Shown here: piece after piece, positions 1 through 10,988 of the stretch | How the letters are laid out: every line of letters begins with the position of its first letter | How positions within the stretch are numbered: position 1 is the first letter of the stretch | Assembly (NCBI GenBank): GCA_020002185.1 | Contig: CM034541.1 | Location: 27,259,794 to 27,323,793 of the forward strand | Origin: Paraescarpia echinospica | Taxonomy: Eukaryota; Annelida; Polychaeta; Sabellida; Siboglinidae | DNA: 64,000 bases | Direction: 5' to 3' | Program-made: the position numbers and the translations under genes | The notes under the pieces: model-generated | What the model was told of the DNA's origin: nothing | The model's database searches: none | Seen by the model: the letters and a program-made list of their open reading frames with translations, nothing else

Positions 1-277
1 ACCCTAACATCCATCACTGTTTACTAATCACACGACTCACTCCCCTCGAAGGTACTCGCTCTTATTGTTGGTATCGCAAAGTAATGTTACATCAAGTATA
101 TCAACTATATTCTAATATCGTGACTGCAAAAACGTGTTTTTATTAGTGAAAGACAATTGATAGTTTGACTGTTTCTGTATAATTTGAATGTTTGTTTCGG
201 GGGGATATCGTAGGTTTACATTACAGTGTCAGATTATATTAATGGTTGATTAGAACACATTTGACTGGTGAATGAGT
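1..277. other. Unique AT-rich sequence, no gene seen
   Basis: No open frame of note and no repeat family recognised before the first array. Confidence 0.5.
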
Positions 278-520
278 GGGAGGAGGGGAATGTGGTGGGG
301 CCAAGGAGGGGGGACTGTGGTGGGGCCAAGGAGGGAGGGATTATGGTGGGGCCAAGAAGGGAGGGACTGTGGTGGGGCCAAGGAGGGGGGACTGTGGTGG
401 GGCCAAGGAGGGAGGGACTGTGGTGGGGCCAAGGAGGGAGGTACTGTGTTGGGGCCAAGGAAGGAGGGACTGTGGTGGGGCCAAGGAGAGAGGGACTGTG
501 GTGGGGCCAAGGAGGGAGGT
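278..520. repeat. G-rich minisatellite, 25-26 bp unit
   Basis: About nine to ten head-to-tail copies of a unit containing ACTGTGGTGGGGCCAAGG followed by AGGGAGGG or AGGGGGG. Successive ACTGT motifs are 25 or 26 bp apart (for example 366, 391, 417). The plus strand carries many runs of three or more G, so quadruplex formation is possible. Long frames open on both strands here are by-products of the repetition, not genes. Confidence 0.9.
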
Positions 521-840
521 GTCTGGAAATGAAACACTGTATACAAGCATCCATACACAATAAAGGTATATCATATGTGTGCGTGGCTGCATGTATATTT
601 GCTGGAATGTTAAATGTCAGATAATGAAACGTTTTAATAAAATGCTTTGTTTATCAAATTTAAATGATGACTTTTCAGCTGGGTATTTGATATTAATCAT
701 AAAGCTAACCCCTCTGTTGTAGACTTGATATTATCGATTTCATACTCAAATACAACGTAAATTATTATAAACAATGTCATGTAACCATATGACTCATGTC
801 ATACGACGGCATGACAATTCCTATTTTGTTACCGGCAGCT
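521..840. other. Unique AT-rich sequence, no gene seen
   Basis: Unremarkable AT-rich DNA between two minisatellites. I see nothing supportable in it. Confidence 0.5.
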
Positions 841-1374
841 GGAAATATACATAGTGAATGTATCAAAGTGTACACAGTCATAAACCAGCTCATTAGTAAA
901 GTCTCAGGGAATATACATAGTGAATGTATCAAAGTGTACACAGTCATAAACCAGCTCATTAGTAAAGTCTCAGGGAATATACATAGTGAATGTATCAAAG
1001 TGTACACAGTCATAAACCAGCTCATTAGTAAAGTCTCAGGGAATGTACATAGTGAATGTATCAAAGTGTACACAGTCATAAACCAGCTCATTAGTAAAGT
1101 CTCAGGGAATATACATAGTGAATGTATCAAAGTGTACACAGTCATAAACCAGCTCATTAGTAAAGTCTCGGGGAATATACATAATGAATGTATCAAAGTG
1201 TACACAGTCATAAGCCAGCTCGTTAGTAAAGTCTCGGGGAATATACATAATGAATGTATCAAAGTGTACACAGTCATAAGCCAGCTCGTTAGTAAAGTCT
1301 CGGGGAATATACATAATGAATGTATCAAAGTGTACACAGTCATAAGCCAGCTCGTTAGTAAAGTCTCCGGGAAC
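841..1374. repeat. 66-bp minisatellite, eight units in two subtypes
   Basis: Eight almost identical 66-bp units occupy 841-1368, followed by the first bases of a ninth. Units 1-5 carry AACCAGCTCATTAG while units 6-8 carry AGCCAGCTCGTTAG and ATAATGAATG, so the array has two blocks that expanded separately. The period is divisible by three and the unit has no stop in one frame of each strand, which makes 202- and 188-residue repeat frames. There is no independent sign that they are translated. Confidence 0.95.
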
Positions 1375-1765
1375 TCAAAGTGCTTTCATCTTTACATGCG
1401 ATGACCCACACCTTGTTTGCCTCTCAAAATGCTTATTAAATATTTATTTTCACGACCTGTATCAGTCGGATATAAAACGTGTCTCGTTATTTGGCTAATC
1501 AAGCGACCAGAGCCGACGCAATGCACAGTGTGGTAGACAGCGTGAAGCTATGATTTAATGCTGTCATTACACACCAGGTGGCATAGCATGTCGCAGCGGT
1601 GTTTCTGCCAGTGGAGTGTGTCGGTGCGGAAGTAGACGTGAAATGTCATTACTGCTATTGTTATGGTTGTAAAATGTAGCAAGTGTAATTTTTTACCAAT
1701 GTAAAACTAAACTTGTTTGTGATCTAGAATTGTGTAAGTAATATTTTTAATTGGCAAATATGAAT
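1375..1765. other. Unique sequence, no gene seen
   Basis: Non-repetitive DNA. No convincing open frame, tRNA-like block or element end was recognised. Confidence 0.5.
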
Positions 1766-1832
1766 GCGTGTGTGTGTATGTGTGTTGTGTTTAGGTGTGT
1801 ATTCACACAAACACACACACACACACACACAA
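1766..1832. repeat. (GT)n facing (CA)n microsatellite pair
   Basis: A GT-rich run at about 1766-1800 is followed within a few bases by a CA-rich run at about 1804-1832. The two are roughly reverse complements, so a stem could form. Confidence 0.8.
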
Positions 1833-1859
1833 CATAAATGTCGTAATTGCATGCATACA

Positions 1860-1995
1860 TATATCCATCCTTTCATCCTTCTGTCCATCCTTCTACCTCT
1901 TCATCCACCAACCAGCCTTCCAAACATCCGTCCAACCATCCTATCAACCAATCATCCATCGAACCAACCATCCAACCATCCACCAGGCATCCACA
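1860..1995. repeat. Degenerate (ATCC)n / CCAACCATC repeat
   Basis: Repeated ATCC, CATCC and CCAACCATCC words over about 135 bp. This is simple-sequence DNA that accounts for several overlapping frames rich in His, Pro and Ser. Confidence 0.8.
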
Positions 1996-2440
1996 CATAA
2001 ATTCATACATAACACTGATACATGCGTACATAATATACAAACACATGCGTAAACATATGCCTTCAATAAAAGTATCCATATTGAATATTTCAATATGATT
2101 ACTGAGCATTGCCATTTATCTCCTCATTCTCTCTACCGTATCATAGATCGTATCATCTGCTTTATTTAAATCAGAGCATGCACTAAGAAAGAACCATGGA
2201 CTAGCAGAACCCAGTGTGGATTATTCACATAAATTGTATTCAGTGTCAAAGGATATATAATACATAATTGGTCTTGGAAGAACTACGCGTTAACATGAGA
2301 AAGGTTGTGGAATAAAGATGTAAGGAGTCGGACATGCATGGCTGCACAGGAACCACGGGGCACACTTCAAACCTGATTGTAGAACATTGCTGCTATGAAA
2401 ACAAATCTTTTACATTTATGGCATATTCACTGGAAGGATG
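1996..2440. other. Unique AT-rich sequence, no gene seen
   Basis: No repeat unit or coding frame identified before the GATGATGG array begins. Confidence 0.5.
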
Positions 2441-4115
2441 ATGACATCAGCAGTTGAAATGATGATTGGGCATAGTGGCGATGTTATAAGCAATTGAAAT
2501 GATGATTGCATGGGCATAGACAGGGATGATGACGAAATCAAAAGTAGAGATGATGGTTGGACAGGGGTGATGACGATATCAACAATAGTGATGATGGTTG
2601 GGCATAGACAGGGATGATGATGATATCAATAATAGAGATGATGGTTGGGGATAGACAGGGATGATGATGATATCAACAATTGAGATGATGGTTGGGCATC
2701 GACAGGGATGATGATAAAATCAACAATAGAGATGATGGTTGGACAGGGGTGATGACGATATCAACAATATTGATGATGGTTGGGCATAGACAGGGATGAT
2801 GATGATATCAACAATAGAGATGATGGTTGGGGATAGACAGGGATGATGATGATATCAACAATAGAGATGATGGTTGGGCATCGACAGGGATGATATCAAC
2901 AACAGAGATGATGGTTGGGGATAGACAGGGATGATGATGAAATCAACAATAGAGATGATGGTTGGACAGGGGTGATGACGATATCAACAATAGTGATGAT
3001 GGTTGGGCATAGACAGGGATGATGATGATATCAACAATAGAGATGATGGTTGGACAGGGGTGATGACGATATCAACAATAGTGATGATGGTTGGGCATAG
3101 ACAGGGATGATGATGAAATCAACAATAGAGATGATGGTTGGACAGGGGTGATGACGATATCAACAATAGTGATGATGGTTGGGCATAGACAGGGATGATG
3201 ATGATATCAACAATAGAGATGATGGTTGGACAGGGGTGATGACGATATCAACAATAGTGATGATGGTTGGGCATAGACAGGGATGATGATGAAATCAACA
3301 ATAAAGATGATGGTTGGACAGGGGTGATGACGATATCAACAATAGTGATGATGGTTGGGCATAGACAGGGATGATGATGATATCAACAATAGAGATGATG
3401 GTTGGGGATAGACAGGGATGATGATGATATCAACAATAGAGATGATGGTTGGGCATCGACAGGGATGATATCAACAACAGAGATGATGGTTGGGGATAGA
3501 CAGGGATGATGATGAAATCAACAATAGAGATGATGGTTGGACAGGGGTGATGACGATATCAACAATAGTGATGATGGTTGGGCATAGACAGGGATGATGA
3601 TGATATCAACAATAGAGATGATGGTTGGGGATAGACAGGGATGATGATGATATCAACAATAGAGATGATGGTTGGGCATCGACAGGGATGATATCAACAA
3701 CAGAGATGATGGTTGGGGATAGACAGGGATGATGATGATATCAACAATAGAGATGATGGTTGGGCATAGACAGGGATGATGATGATATCAACAATAGAGA
3801 TAATGGTTGGGCTTTGACAAGGATGATGATGATGATATCCACAGTGGAGATGGTGGTTGGGCATAGACAGGGATTATGATGATATCAACAATACAGATGA
3901 TGGTTGAACATAGACAGGGATGATGATATTATCAACAATAGAGATGATGGTTGGGCATAGACATGGATGATGATGATATCAACAATAGAGATGATGGTTG
4001 GGCATTGACAGGGATGGTGATGATATCAACAGTAGAGATGATGGTTGGGCATAGACAGGGATCATGATGATATCAACAATAGAGATGATGGTTGGGCATT
4101 GACAGGGATGATGAC
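2441..4115. repeat. Composite GATGATGGTTGG minisatellite, about 1.7 kb
   Basis: Dozens of units built around GATGATGGTTGG, GACAGGGATGATG and ATATCAACAATAG. Two unit types alternate: one of about 47 bp with GGCATAGACAGGGATGATG, and a shorter one with GGACAGGGGTGATGACG. A variant with ATATCAACAACAGAG recurs near 2890, 3467 and 3690, which indicates duplication of multi-unit blocks. Units decay towards the right edge, next to a LINE remnant. Confidence 0.92.
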
Positions 4116-4161
4116 AATGTTGATGACAAATAATTGTGATAACCATTGGTGATGATGATGG

Positions 4162-4350
4162 AACAACTGAAGTGGGAATGGCATATGAAGAGAGGATGTC
4201 ATCAGTGTGATGGAGAGAAGAGGAAGACCATGACTGTGACGGGAGATTTGGTGGGATCGGGAGGAGAGCGAGAGCGGGAGATGAAGAGGGGAAAAGAAAA
4301 CCAACACATATTAAGGCCTCATATTGAGGTGAACCTAACCCCTGTCGACA
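4162..4350 (+). pseudogene. Decayed 3' end of an RTE-like LINE ORF
   Basis: A translation near 4165 gives LKWEWHMKRG, resembling the LKWAGHVERM block of the better copy at 50.4 kb. Next comes a region matching the GRPRLRWEDC..KRDLVG block in damaged frames (4205-4260). Then comes a stretch like ATTGAGGTGAACCTAACCCC (4324-4343), which matches the C-terminal LR-SIKASLTP block seen at 45.6 and 50.7 kb. This is a C-terminal fragment of a non-LTR retrotransposon polyprotein, interrupted by stops and small deletions. Its left side abuts the 1.7 kb array. The clade is inferred from motif resemblance only. Confidence 0.55.
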
Positions 4351-6117
4351 GGGTCAAAGTTGCTAATTACGAAAACGGTAATAGAGATGAAACTGATGAC
4401 TCTGAAGTTTGTCCACAAGAGACAGATGCTAACGAGGCGGGGTGAAACAACTAACATAGGGCATAGGAAACTACGCTACGGAAAGGTCACACCCACCACC
4501 ACCACCCGCCACCACCCACCCGTTCATCCATCAGCAAAGGTCACGGCGACATGTGACGAACGAAAGTATGTCGTCATCGCCGCTTTGACAGAAAACTACG
4601 CACTCAAAGAATCCGTTAACAACTTGAAGAATCCGTTAATGACTGACAATGTTTCCTGGAATCAGGCAGGATATAGTTCATGGTCGCCCACATTCCATGC
4701 ACCCACAATGGTTTTCAGGTTTTGTGAACGAGCACATCTGACAACGCTGCTGGCCAGAATGCACTATGAAACGCAGCTGAAAATGCAACAGGAAACAATT
4801 TACTAACATAAGAACGTTGTGTCATTTCTAACCTTCTTGCAGCCACCCACCAACCTACAAAAGAGGAATCGTCCTTCAGTTGTATCTGTGTAAGTGCTGC
4901 ATTAAATAATAGAACACATGTGGTTTACTAATTTGTTGTTGATTTACAAATGTTTTTGTTGTTGAGAACAACAAATGTAACTAAAATTACAATTTTATGA
5001 AGTTTTCATAGTCATATTCTCTCTGAAATCTTTGTCTACACAAAGTATTGTATTTCAGATTCCAACAGGTCCAGTAGACCCAGTAACAGGACTGGTAACT
5101 GAAACAATAGATAGAAATAATAAAACAATAATAGAACAATAATAGAACAATAAGAACATAAAAAACAATATCAACATAAATTTTACCAAGCAAAGATCCA
5201 TTATACATAGAAATGTTTTTGAATTCGAAAGATTTCAGCTCTTGAAAATACATCATAAGTTGGATCATTTAAATACAATGTTTTGAAAGTAGTCATATGC
5301 TCTTTTCGCTAGTTTTTTTACAATGGCATCCAAACTCGTGTGTCCGTGTTAATAATGTCTGTACATGTCACACTGCATACTTTATAACAATATAAAATGT
5401 CATCTGCATAACACATATCAGAAATTTCAACATGGAAACATTTTTGTGATATTTTAAAACTAAATTAACACTTAAGGTCATCATTTGGTGATAATGCGTC
5501 AATAATGCAGCGATCGTCCATTGTTCAATAAACAAACTAGATGTTATTGTTTGCCAGTAGTCACCATTGGCCACCGCATGTAGACTAGGGCGGTGCTGTT
5601 CTCACTGCTGCTAAAAAACGCTCAACAAAAATGTGATTTTAAATGTAAAACTTTTCGTGCGTTGACAAAACGATGAGTCAATATTTTTGTAGTATTTGCT
5701 GCACCGCGCGGCTCAGACAGCTTGTCTGGGTAGCACCGCTCGGCACCGCCCGGCGTAAATGTCAAACGGGCCGAGATGTGTGTGTCGCTGAAATATAGCC
5801 ACCTACATTATTGCGCTACAAGGTGGTCCTAATGCGTTACTGCCCCTTGGGGGAAGTTTATAAATTATGTTATGGTTCTCAGGTGAGTGGCTGGTCACAT
5901 GTCACTGACACCTTCCCCCCCGACATTACAGGTTATTCCTGACGTATGACTTTGATATCTCAAGTAACACAAAGGATGTTTGCCTGTGATAATGTTCACA
6001 GATATTGTTTATTTATCACAAAAAATTGGGTTAAAAATAGTGATGTTTCATATTATAACAGGTTTTTGTCAAATAATTGTGATATATATTTATGAATATT
6101 GAATGGACCATTTTAAA
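4351..6117. other. Unique stretch, no gene recognised
   Basis: A short CCACC-rich tract lies at about 4486-4522. A GC-rich patch with several CG dinucleotides lies at about 5700-5765, inside otherwise AT-rich DNA. Frames of 60-150 residues exist but show no domain I recognise. Confidence 0.45.
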
Positions 6118-6435
6118 AAGTAAATATTCTTATATAGCACAGTAGCCAATCTTTGGGATTGCTCAAAGTGCTTTAGTCTTTATTCCATGGCAGACCTGTT
6201 CAATCATACACCATCTCGAATTTTCTGTGAAGCATTCAGCCACCCTGCAATTAATGCACAAACACTATACACAACTATCCACCACTGTCTATAGCTAGGT
6301 GCTCATTCATACAGCTGAGTGAACTGTAGAGTGAACGAACTTGGCGAAGGTTCAAAATGTTAGCAGAAGGAATCAAACCTGGAATCTCTAGATTGAGAGT
6401 CCATTGCTCTAAACACTGCACCACGACATTTAGCG
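6118..6435 (-). mobile_element. tRNA-headed SINE, family 1, near full length
   Basis: Read on the minus strand, a tRNA-like head at the right end has an A-box-like GTGGTGCAGTG and a B-box-like GGTTTGATTCC. It is followed by TTCGTTCACTCTAC, then a body with TGAATGAGCACCTAGC, CATTAATTGCAGGGTGG and GGTCTGCCATGG. The tail TGTGCTATATAAGAA is at the left. The same order is seen at 10.2-10.6, 21.7-21.9, 22.1, 27.3-27.6 and 39.7-39.9 kb. It is non-coding and transcribed, if at all, by RNA polymerase III. It may belong to the widespread MetaSINE group, but that is from memory and untested. Confidence 0.8.
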
Positions 6436-7074
6436 TGCATTAAAAACAAATGGTATTTAAGTGTAGACATTCAATTTAAGCCAATAATGGTCAAATTATA
6501 TGAATAAATCACGGTAACACACATCTTGGCAGTCAGTACCTCAGAACGATATTTTCTATACCATGTAATGTGATTTTATGATAATAACAACAATCTGACT
6601 TCACTCCTTTAATTAATCATAAAGCCACTACATAAGAGGTCGAATGCGTACATACAGCCGTGAAAATGTGAATTTGTGCCACTAGTGTCCATTAACATGT
6701 AATTAAAACGCCGCCAACTTATCCATTTTCACAGCGGCATTCATTGATAAATTATTCACGCCCGTTGCCCGTATGAAGTTTGCATTTTGCGTCCGCCTCT
6801 CCGCGGTGTAGTGGCGCCGTACGTGAAGCTGTATTGAACCAACCAAATGGTCATCAGATCTCGTCTCAGACATGCAATATACACAGGAGTAATTGTCTCG
6901 ACGCCATGACCCCTCAAGGCGGCCACCGTGTGTTTTTGCATTGGTACGCCGATCAAGAGTCGATGGTTTATTTCAGCGTCGGACTTGGCAGTTTCTGATG
7001 GTATGGTCATGGGAGATGCACTCATATCATCGTCTCTGTCAGTGGAACTAATCAAATAGGTAGTTTGGTATACA
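6436..7074. other. Unique stretch with a GC-richer block and a minus-strand open frame
   Basis: Bases 6740-7020 are richer in GC and CG than the surroundings. A minus-strand frame of 119 residues runs over 6756-7115. It has no recognised domain, and its start lies inside a hairpin. It could be an exon or chance; I would not call a gene. Confidence 0.3.
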
Positions 7075-7112
7075 TACATACCTTTTGTTTCTAAATAAAC
7101 AAAAGGTATGTA
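7075..7112. repeat. Perfect 16-bp inverted repeat (hairpin)
   Basis: Left arm TACATACCTTTTGTTT (7075-7090) and its exact reverse complement (7097-7112) are separated by six bases, CTAAAT. Confidence 0.95.
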
Positions 7113-7359
7113 CACATATATATATATGTATATATATTCAATTCAATGCTTTATTTCAGACACAAATACATATAGTGATACATATATCAGTCCATATATC
7201 CACACAACAGTTAACTGCAATGTGTACATTGACGAGCAAAAGGTAATGAACAGCTTAATTTTTACATCATCCGTGAACACATAAAATTTCCTGAGTAACA
7301 CATTACCATGTGGATATAACTGGCGACACTGACGCATATATATATATATATACGTACAT
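7113..7359. other. TA-rich microsatellites and unique spacer
   Basis: TA runs at about 7116-7138 and 7337-7352 flank a short unique spacer. ATTCAATTCAATGCTTTATT at 7138 resembles an inverted retroelement tail, but that is only suggestive. Confidence 0.45.
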
Positions 7360-8567
7360 GCACACTCTACACTTTTATTGTATGTGAAGCGCAGTGCACA
7401 CTGTACACTTACATTGTATATATGAAGCGCAGTGCACACTCAATACTTATATTATATATGTGAAGTGCATTGCACACTCTACACTTACACTGTATATGTG
7501 ACGTGCAGTGCACACTCTACACTTATATTGTATTTGTGATGCGCAGTGCACACTCTACACTTATATTGTATTTGTGAAGCGCAGTGCACACTCTACACTT
7601 ACATTGTATATGTGAAGAGCAGTGCACACTCTACACTTATATTGTATATGTGAAGCACAGTGCACACTCTACATTTATATTGTATATGTGAAGCGCAGTG
7701 CACACTCAATACTTATATTATATATGTGAAGTGCATTGCACACTCTACACTTACATTGTATATGTGACGTGCAGTGCACACTCTACACTTATATTGTATT
7801 TGTGACGCGCAGTGCACACTCTACACTTATATTGTATTTGTGAAGCGCAGTGCACACTCTACACTTACATTGTATATGTGAAGAGCAGTGCACACTCTAC
7901 ACTTATATTGTATATGTGAAGCACAGTGCACACTCTACATTTATATTGTATATGTGAAGCGCAGTACACACTCAATACTTATATTATATATGTGAAGTGC
8001 ATTGCACACTCTACACTTACATTGTATATGTGACGTGCAGTGCACACTCTACACTTATATTGTATTTGTGACGCGCAGTGCACACTCTACACTTATATTG
8101 TATATGTGAAGCGCAGTGCACACTCTACACTTATACTGTATATGTGAAGCGCAGTGCACACTCTAAACTTATATTGTATATGTGAAGCACAGTGCACACT
8201 CTACATTTATATTGTATATGTGAAGCGCAGTGCACACTCTACACTTATATTGTATATGTGAAGCGCAGTGCACACTCTACACTTATATTGTATATGTGAC
8301 GTGCAGTGCGCACTCTACACTTATATTGTATTTGTGATGCGCAGTGCACACTCTACACTTATATTGTATTTGTGACGTGCATTGCATACTCTACACTTAT
8401 ATCGTATTTGTGACGCGCAGTGCACACTCTACACTTATATTGTATTTGTGATGTGCAGTGCACACTCTACACTTATATTGTATTTGTGATGCGCAGTGCA
8501 CACTCTACACTTATATTGTATTTGTGACGTGCAGTGCACACTCTACACTTATATTGTATTTGTGACG
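7360..8567. repeat. 38-bp minisatellite with a 7-unit higher-order period
   Basis: About 31 copies of a 38-bp unit containing CACTCTACACTTATATTG and GTGACGCGCAGTGCA. A marker variant beginning CAATACTTATATTATATA recurs at 7441, 7707 and 7973, exactly 266 bp (7 x 38) apart, which shows a higher-order repeat in the left half. The right half is simpler and more uniform. The array runs straight into the SINE head at 8568. Confidence 0.95.
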
Positions 8568-8700
8568 TGCAATGGTGCAGTGGCTAAAGCTTCGGATTTT
8601 CAACCAAGAGAACCCGGGTTTAAATCCTGTGCTGCGGTTTTAAACCTGCAAGTTTGTTCACTCTACGTTGCGACGCTTTACAAATTCATTTATTATATCA
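8568..8700 (+). mobile_element. tRNA-like SINE head with short body
   Basis: An A-box-like TGGTGCAGTGGCTAAAGC begins at about 8573, and a B-box-like GGGTTTAAATCC follows at the usual spacing. Next comes TTGTTCACTCTACGTTG, the block also found just after the tRNA-like head in the other SINEs of this window. The body beyond that is short or diverged. The last array unit (GTGACGTGCA) passes directly into the head without spacer. Confidence 0.65.
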
Positions 8701-10239
8701 TCTTTAAAAAGTGGATTGTCAGTTTTTTTGTTTTCAGGTTAATTTGAATTGGTATGGTGCTGTTTATGATGGTTTGACAAGTCCTGCAGTTAACATTACT
8801 GGGTATTATACTCTGTCATTTGGCGTACACCGGAGGTACAGCTCTGTCATTTGTCATACACCAGATGTAAAGCTCGAAGTAAAAAAACATTCTACAATGG
8901 ATACATCTGAAAGTCCCAAATGACTATAGTTTGCCTTGTCCAATACCTGTCCATAGCAGTTACCTGGCCATAGAGGACACTGCATAGTCCTGATTATATT
9001 CACTATTGATAGTTTTTGCTGTACCATTTCTTTAATCAGACTTGTTTATAGCATCAGTTTTTTCCAGTTAGGCATGTTATTGTATGTCTTTGAATGAAAT
9101 TAAAAAAATCTGGACTACGTTCTACGGGATGTATGAAGGACTTGTATTTCCCATCAATAGGTGAAAACGGGTTAATACGATCTTTAGAAAAAAGAGGTAA
9201 GGGTCTGGTCTTTATAGCATAGAAGGAGAACTGTGGTTCAGAAACAAAACCAACAAAAATGTGATGGATCGACAACATTTAGCATTGGGCAGATATAAAA
9301 ATATATAATAATATTTATTTTATACAGCACCATATCCATTAATGTTTGTAACTGTGCATAAAATTAATCAATAAAAAATAAAAGTTAACACATTTAAAAT
9401 ACAAAAATATCATAACTTAAGATAATAAATATCAGTAGATTAAAGCAAATTGTTTTTTCATGTTGAAATTAATAAATACATTGTTTACTTCAGATAAACG
9501 TCATTGTCAATCAGCTAAGGCAAGTTAATTAATTATCTATAAAAGAGGAATAAATATAAACATCAAGTAGTTAATCCCCAGAATAACAGTTTCAATCTGC
9601 TTTAAAATAAATCAAAAATTATGAAAACTAACTACATCATTATAAAATGTTGGAGTCTTACCGTAGAAGGTGGACTCCGAGTGGCTGGAGAAATTGCAAG
9701 GAGACGACACCAAGAGTCTAAGACATAGCTTCCCATTGCCATCACGAATCATGATGTGTTAAAATGTTCGTCTAAAATTGTGTGATGTTATACAAGATGA
9801 ACTGCAAAGCCTACAAGCTTCCTAAACCACTCAATTCCCACCCATCTAGTATTCAAAGAAAAACACTTTAAATAATTTATTTCCACGAGCAGTTGTGTGT
9901 CGCTTATGAATTGTGACATCTTAAAATGCTTAACCCCTTAAATATTTTATGTCCAAGAGTGGTGATTTGTTGCTCATGAAAATGTGTTTTAACAGATAAA
10001 TCAAGATGTTCTTTTTAGTTTCTGAGATGTCCCCTTACGATAATCATGTCTGGAATGGCGGAACCCTGGGAAACTGCTGTGTTGATGAGATATTTGGAAA
10101 AAGCTGAGGATTACAGGAATATCAGCTTAAATGCACCAGAGGTGAATAGTTCAGCCCTTCTGCTATTTAGATAGTGCAGACAAATTATTGAATTAGATAA
10201 AAGAAAACAAAATCGTGCTTCTCATAACCAGGGCCGTCT
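8701..10239. other. Unique AT-rich sequence, no gene recognised
   Basis: A weak two-copy direct repeat (CTCTGTCATTTG with CATACACC or TACACCGG) lies near 8814-8865. The remainder is AT-rich, with no frame or element end I can support. Confidence 0.45.
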
Positions 10240-10585
10240 CAAAAAGGGATAACAATTCTTGTATAGCGCAGTATCCAGTTCTTAGGACTGCTAAAGGTGC
10301 TTTACACTTTATTCCCTGGCAGACCTGTTCAATCAAACACCATTGTGACTTCTCTGGGAAGTATTCAGCCATGCTGCAATTAATGTGTGAAGATTATTCG
10401 TACACATATATCCATCACAGACTGTCTATAGCCAGGTACTCATTCATACAGCTGAGTGAACTGGAGCAACGTAGAGTGAATGAACTTTCCCAAGGTTCAA
10501 AATAGCAGCACAGAATTTGAACCTGATTTCTCACGTTGAGAGTCCGATGCTCTAGGCACTGTGCCACTGAGCCACTGCACAGATA
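10240..10585 (-). mobile_element. tRNA-headed SINE, family 1, full length
   Basis: On the minus strand the head (right end) has GTGGCTCAGTGGCAC as A-box region and GGTTCAAATTC as B-box. It is followed by CATTCACTCTACGTTG, CAGCTGTATGAATGAG, TACCTGGCTATAGACAG, the GGCTGAATACTTCCC region, GGTCTGCCAGGGAATAAAG and the tail ACTGCGCTATACAAGAA. This is the most complete family 1 copy here and a good reference for the others. Confidence 0.85.
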
Positions 10586-10639
10586 ACAGCAAGAAAGGAT
10601 CATGTAAAGATGTCAATACAGATATGTGCAGAAGTAACC

Positions 10640-10745
10640 ATGCTGGATAAGAGCAAAATGTAGCAATTGATGGAACATTGGGCAGAAATGTTTGTTGCTC
10701 TCCTCTTTGTTTGGAATGACACTGGCCTCAATACTGGTCCTCAAT
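10640..10745 (-). pseudogene. RTE-like LINE 3' terminus
   Basis: The minus-strand translation gives LRTSIEASVIPN, matching LRNGIKASLTPD at 50.7 kb, TRTSIDASFIPD at 41.8 kb and LRASIKPSLTLEF at 45.6 kb. It is followed by GAGGAGAGCAACAAAC, like the GAGGAGAACAACAAC tail of the 41.8 kb copy. Only the last part of the ORF and the 3' tail remain. The upstream side, in LINE orientation, is replaced by the purine array. Confidence 0.6.
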
Positions 10746-10747
10746 TT

Positions 10748-10988
10748 TTGGGAGGGAGGGAGGGAGAGAGGGAGGGAGGGTGAGAGGGAGGAAGGGATGG
10801 AGGGAGGGCGAGAGGGAGTGAGGGAGAGAGGGATGGAGGGAGGGCGAGAGGGAGGGAGGGAGGGAGGGAGGGAGGGCGAGAGAGAGGGAGAGAGGGAGGG
10901 AGAGAGGGAGAGAGTGAGAGAGAGCGAAAGAGAGAGAGTGGCAAGTGAGGGAGCAATGAAGCCAGAGAGAGAGAGAGAGAGAGAGAGT
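10748..10988. repeat. (GGGAGG)n / (GA)n polypurine array
   Basis: About 240 bp of almost pure purine on the plus strand, grading from GGGAGG units to GAGAGA. It could form H-DNA or quadruplex. Apparent Arg/Glu/Gly-rich and Ser/Pro/Leu-rich frames are artefacts. Confidence 0.9.

Noticed and set aside
796..1404. 202-codon plus frame and 188-codon minus frame
   Set aside because: Both are products of eight 66-bp units; period divisible by three explains openness on both strands.
6756..7115. 119-residue minus-strand protein
   Set aside because: The frame begins inside the 7075-7112 hairpin, has no recognised domain and has no supporting signals. It stays a possible exon only.
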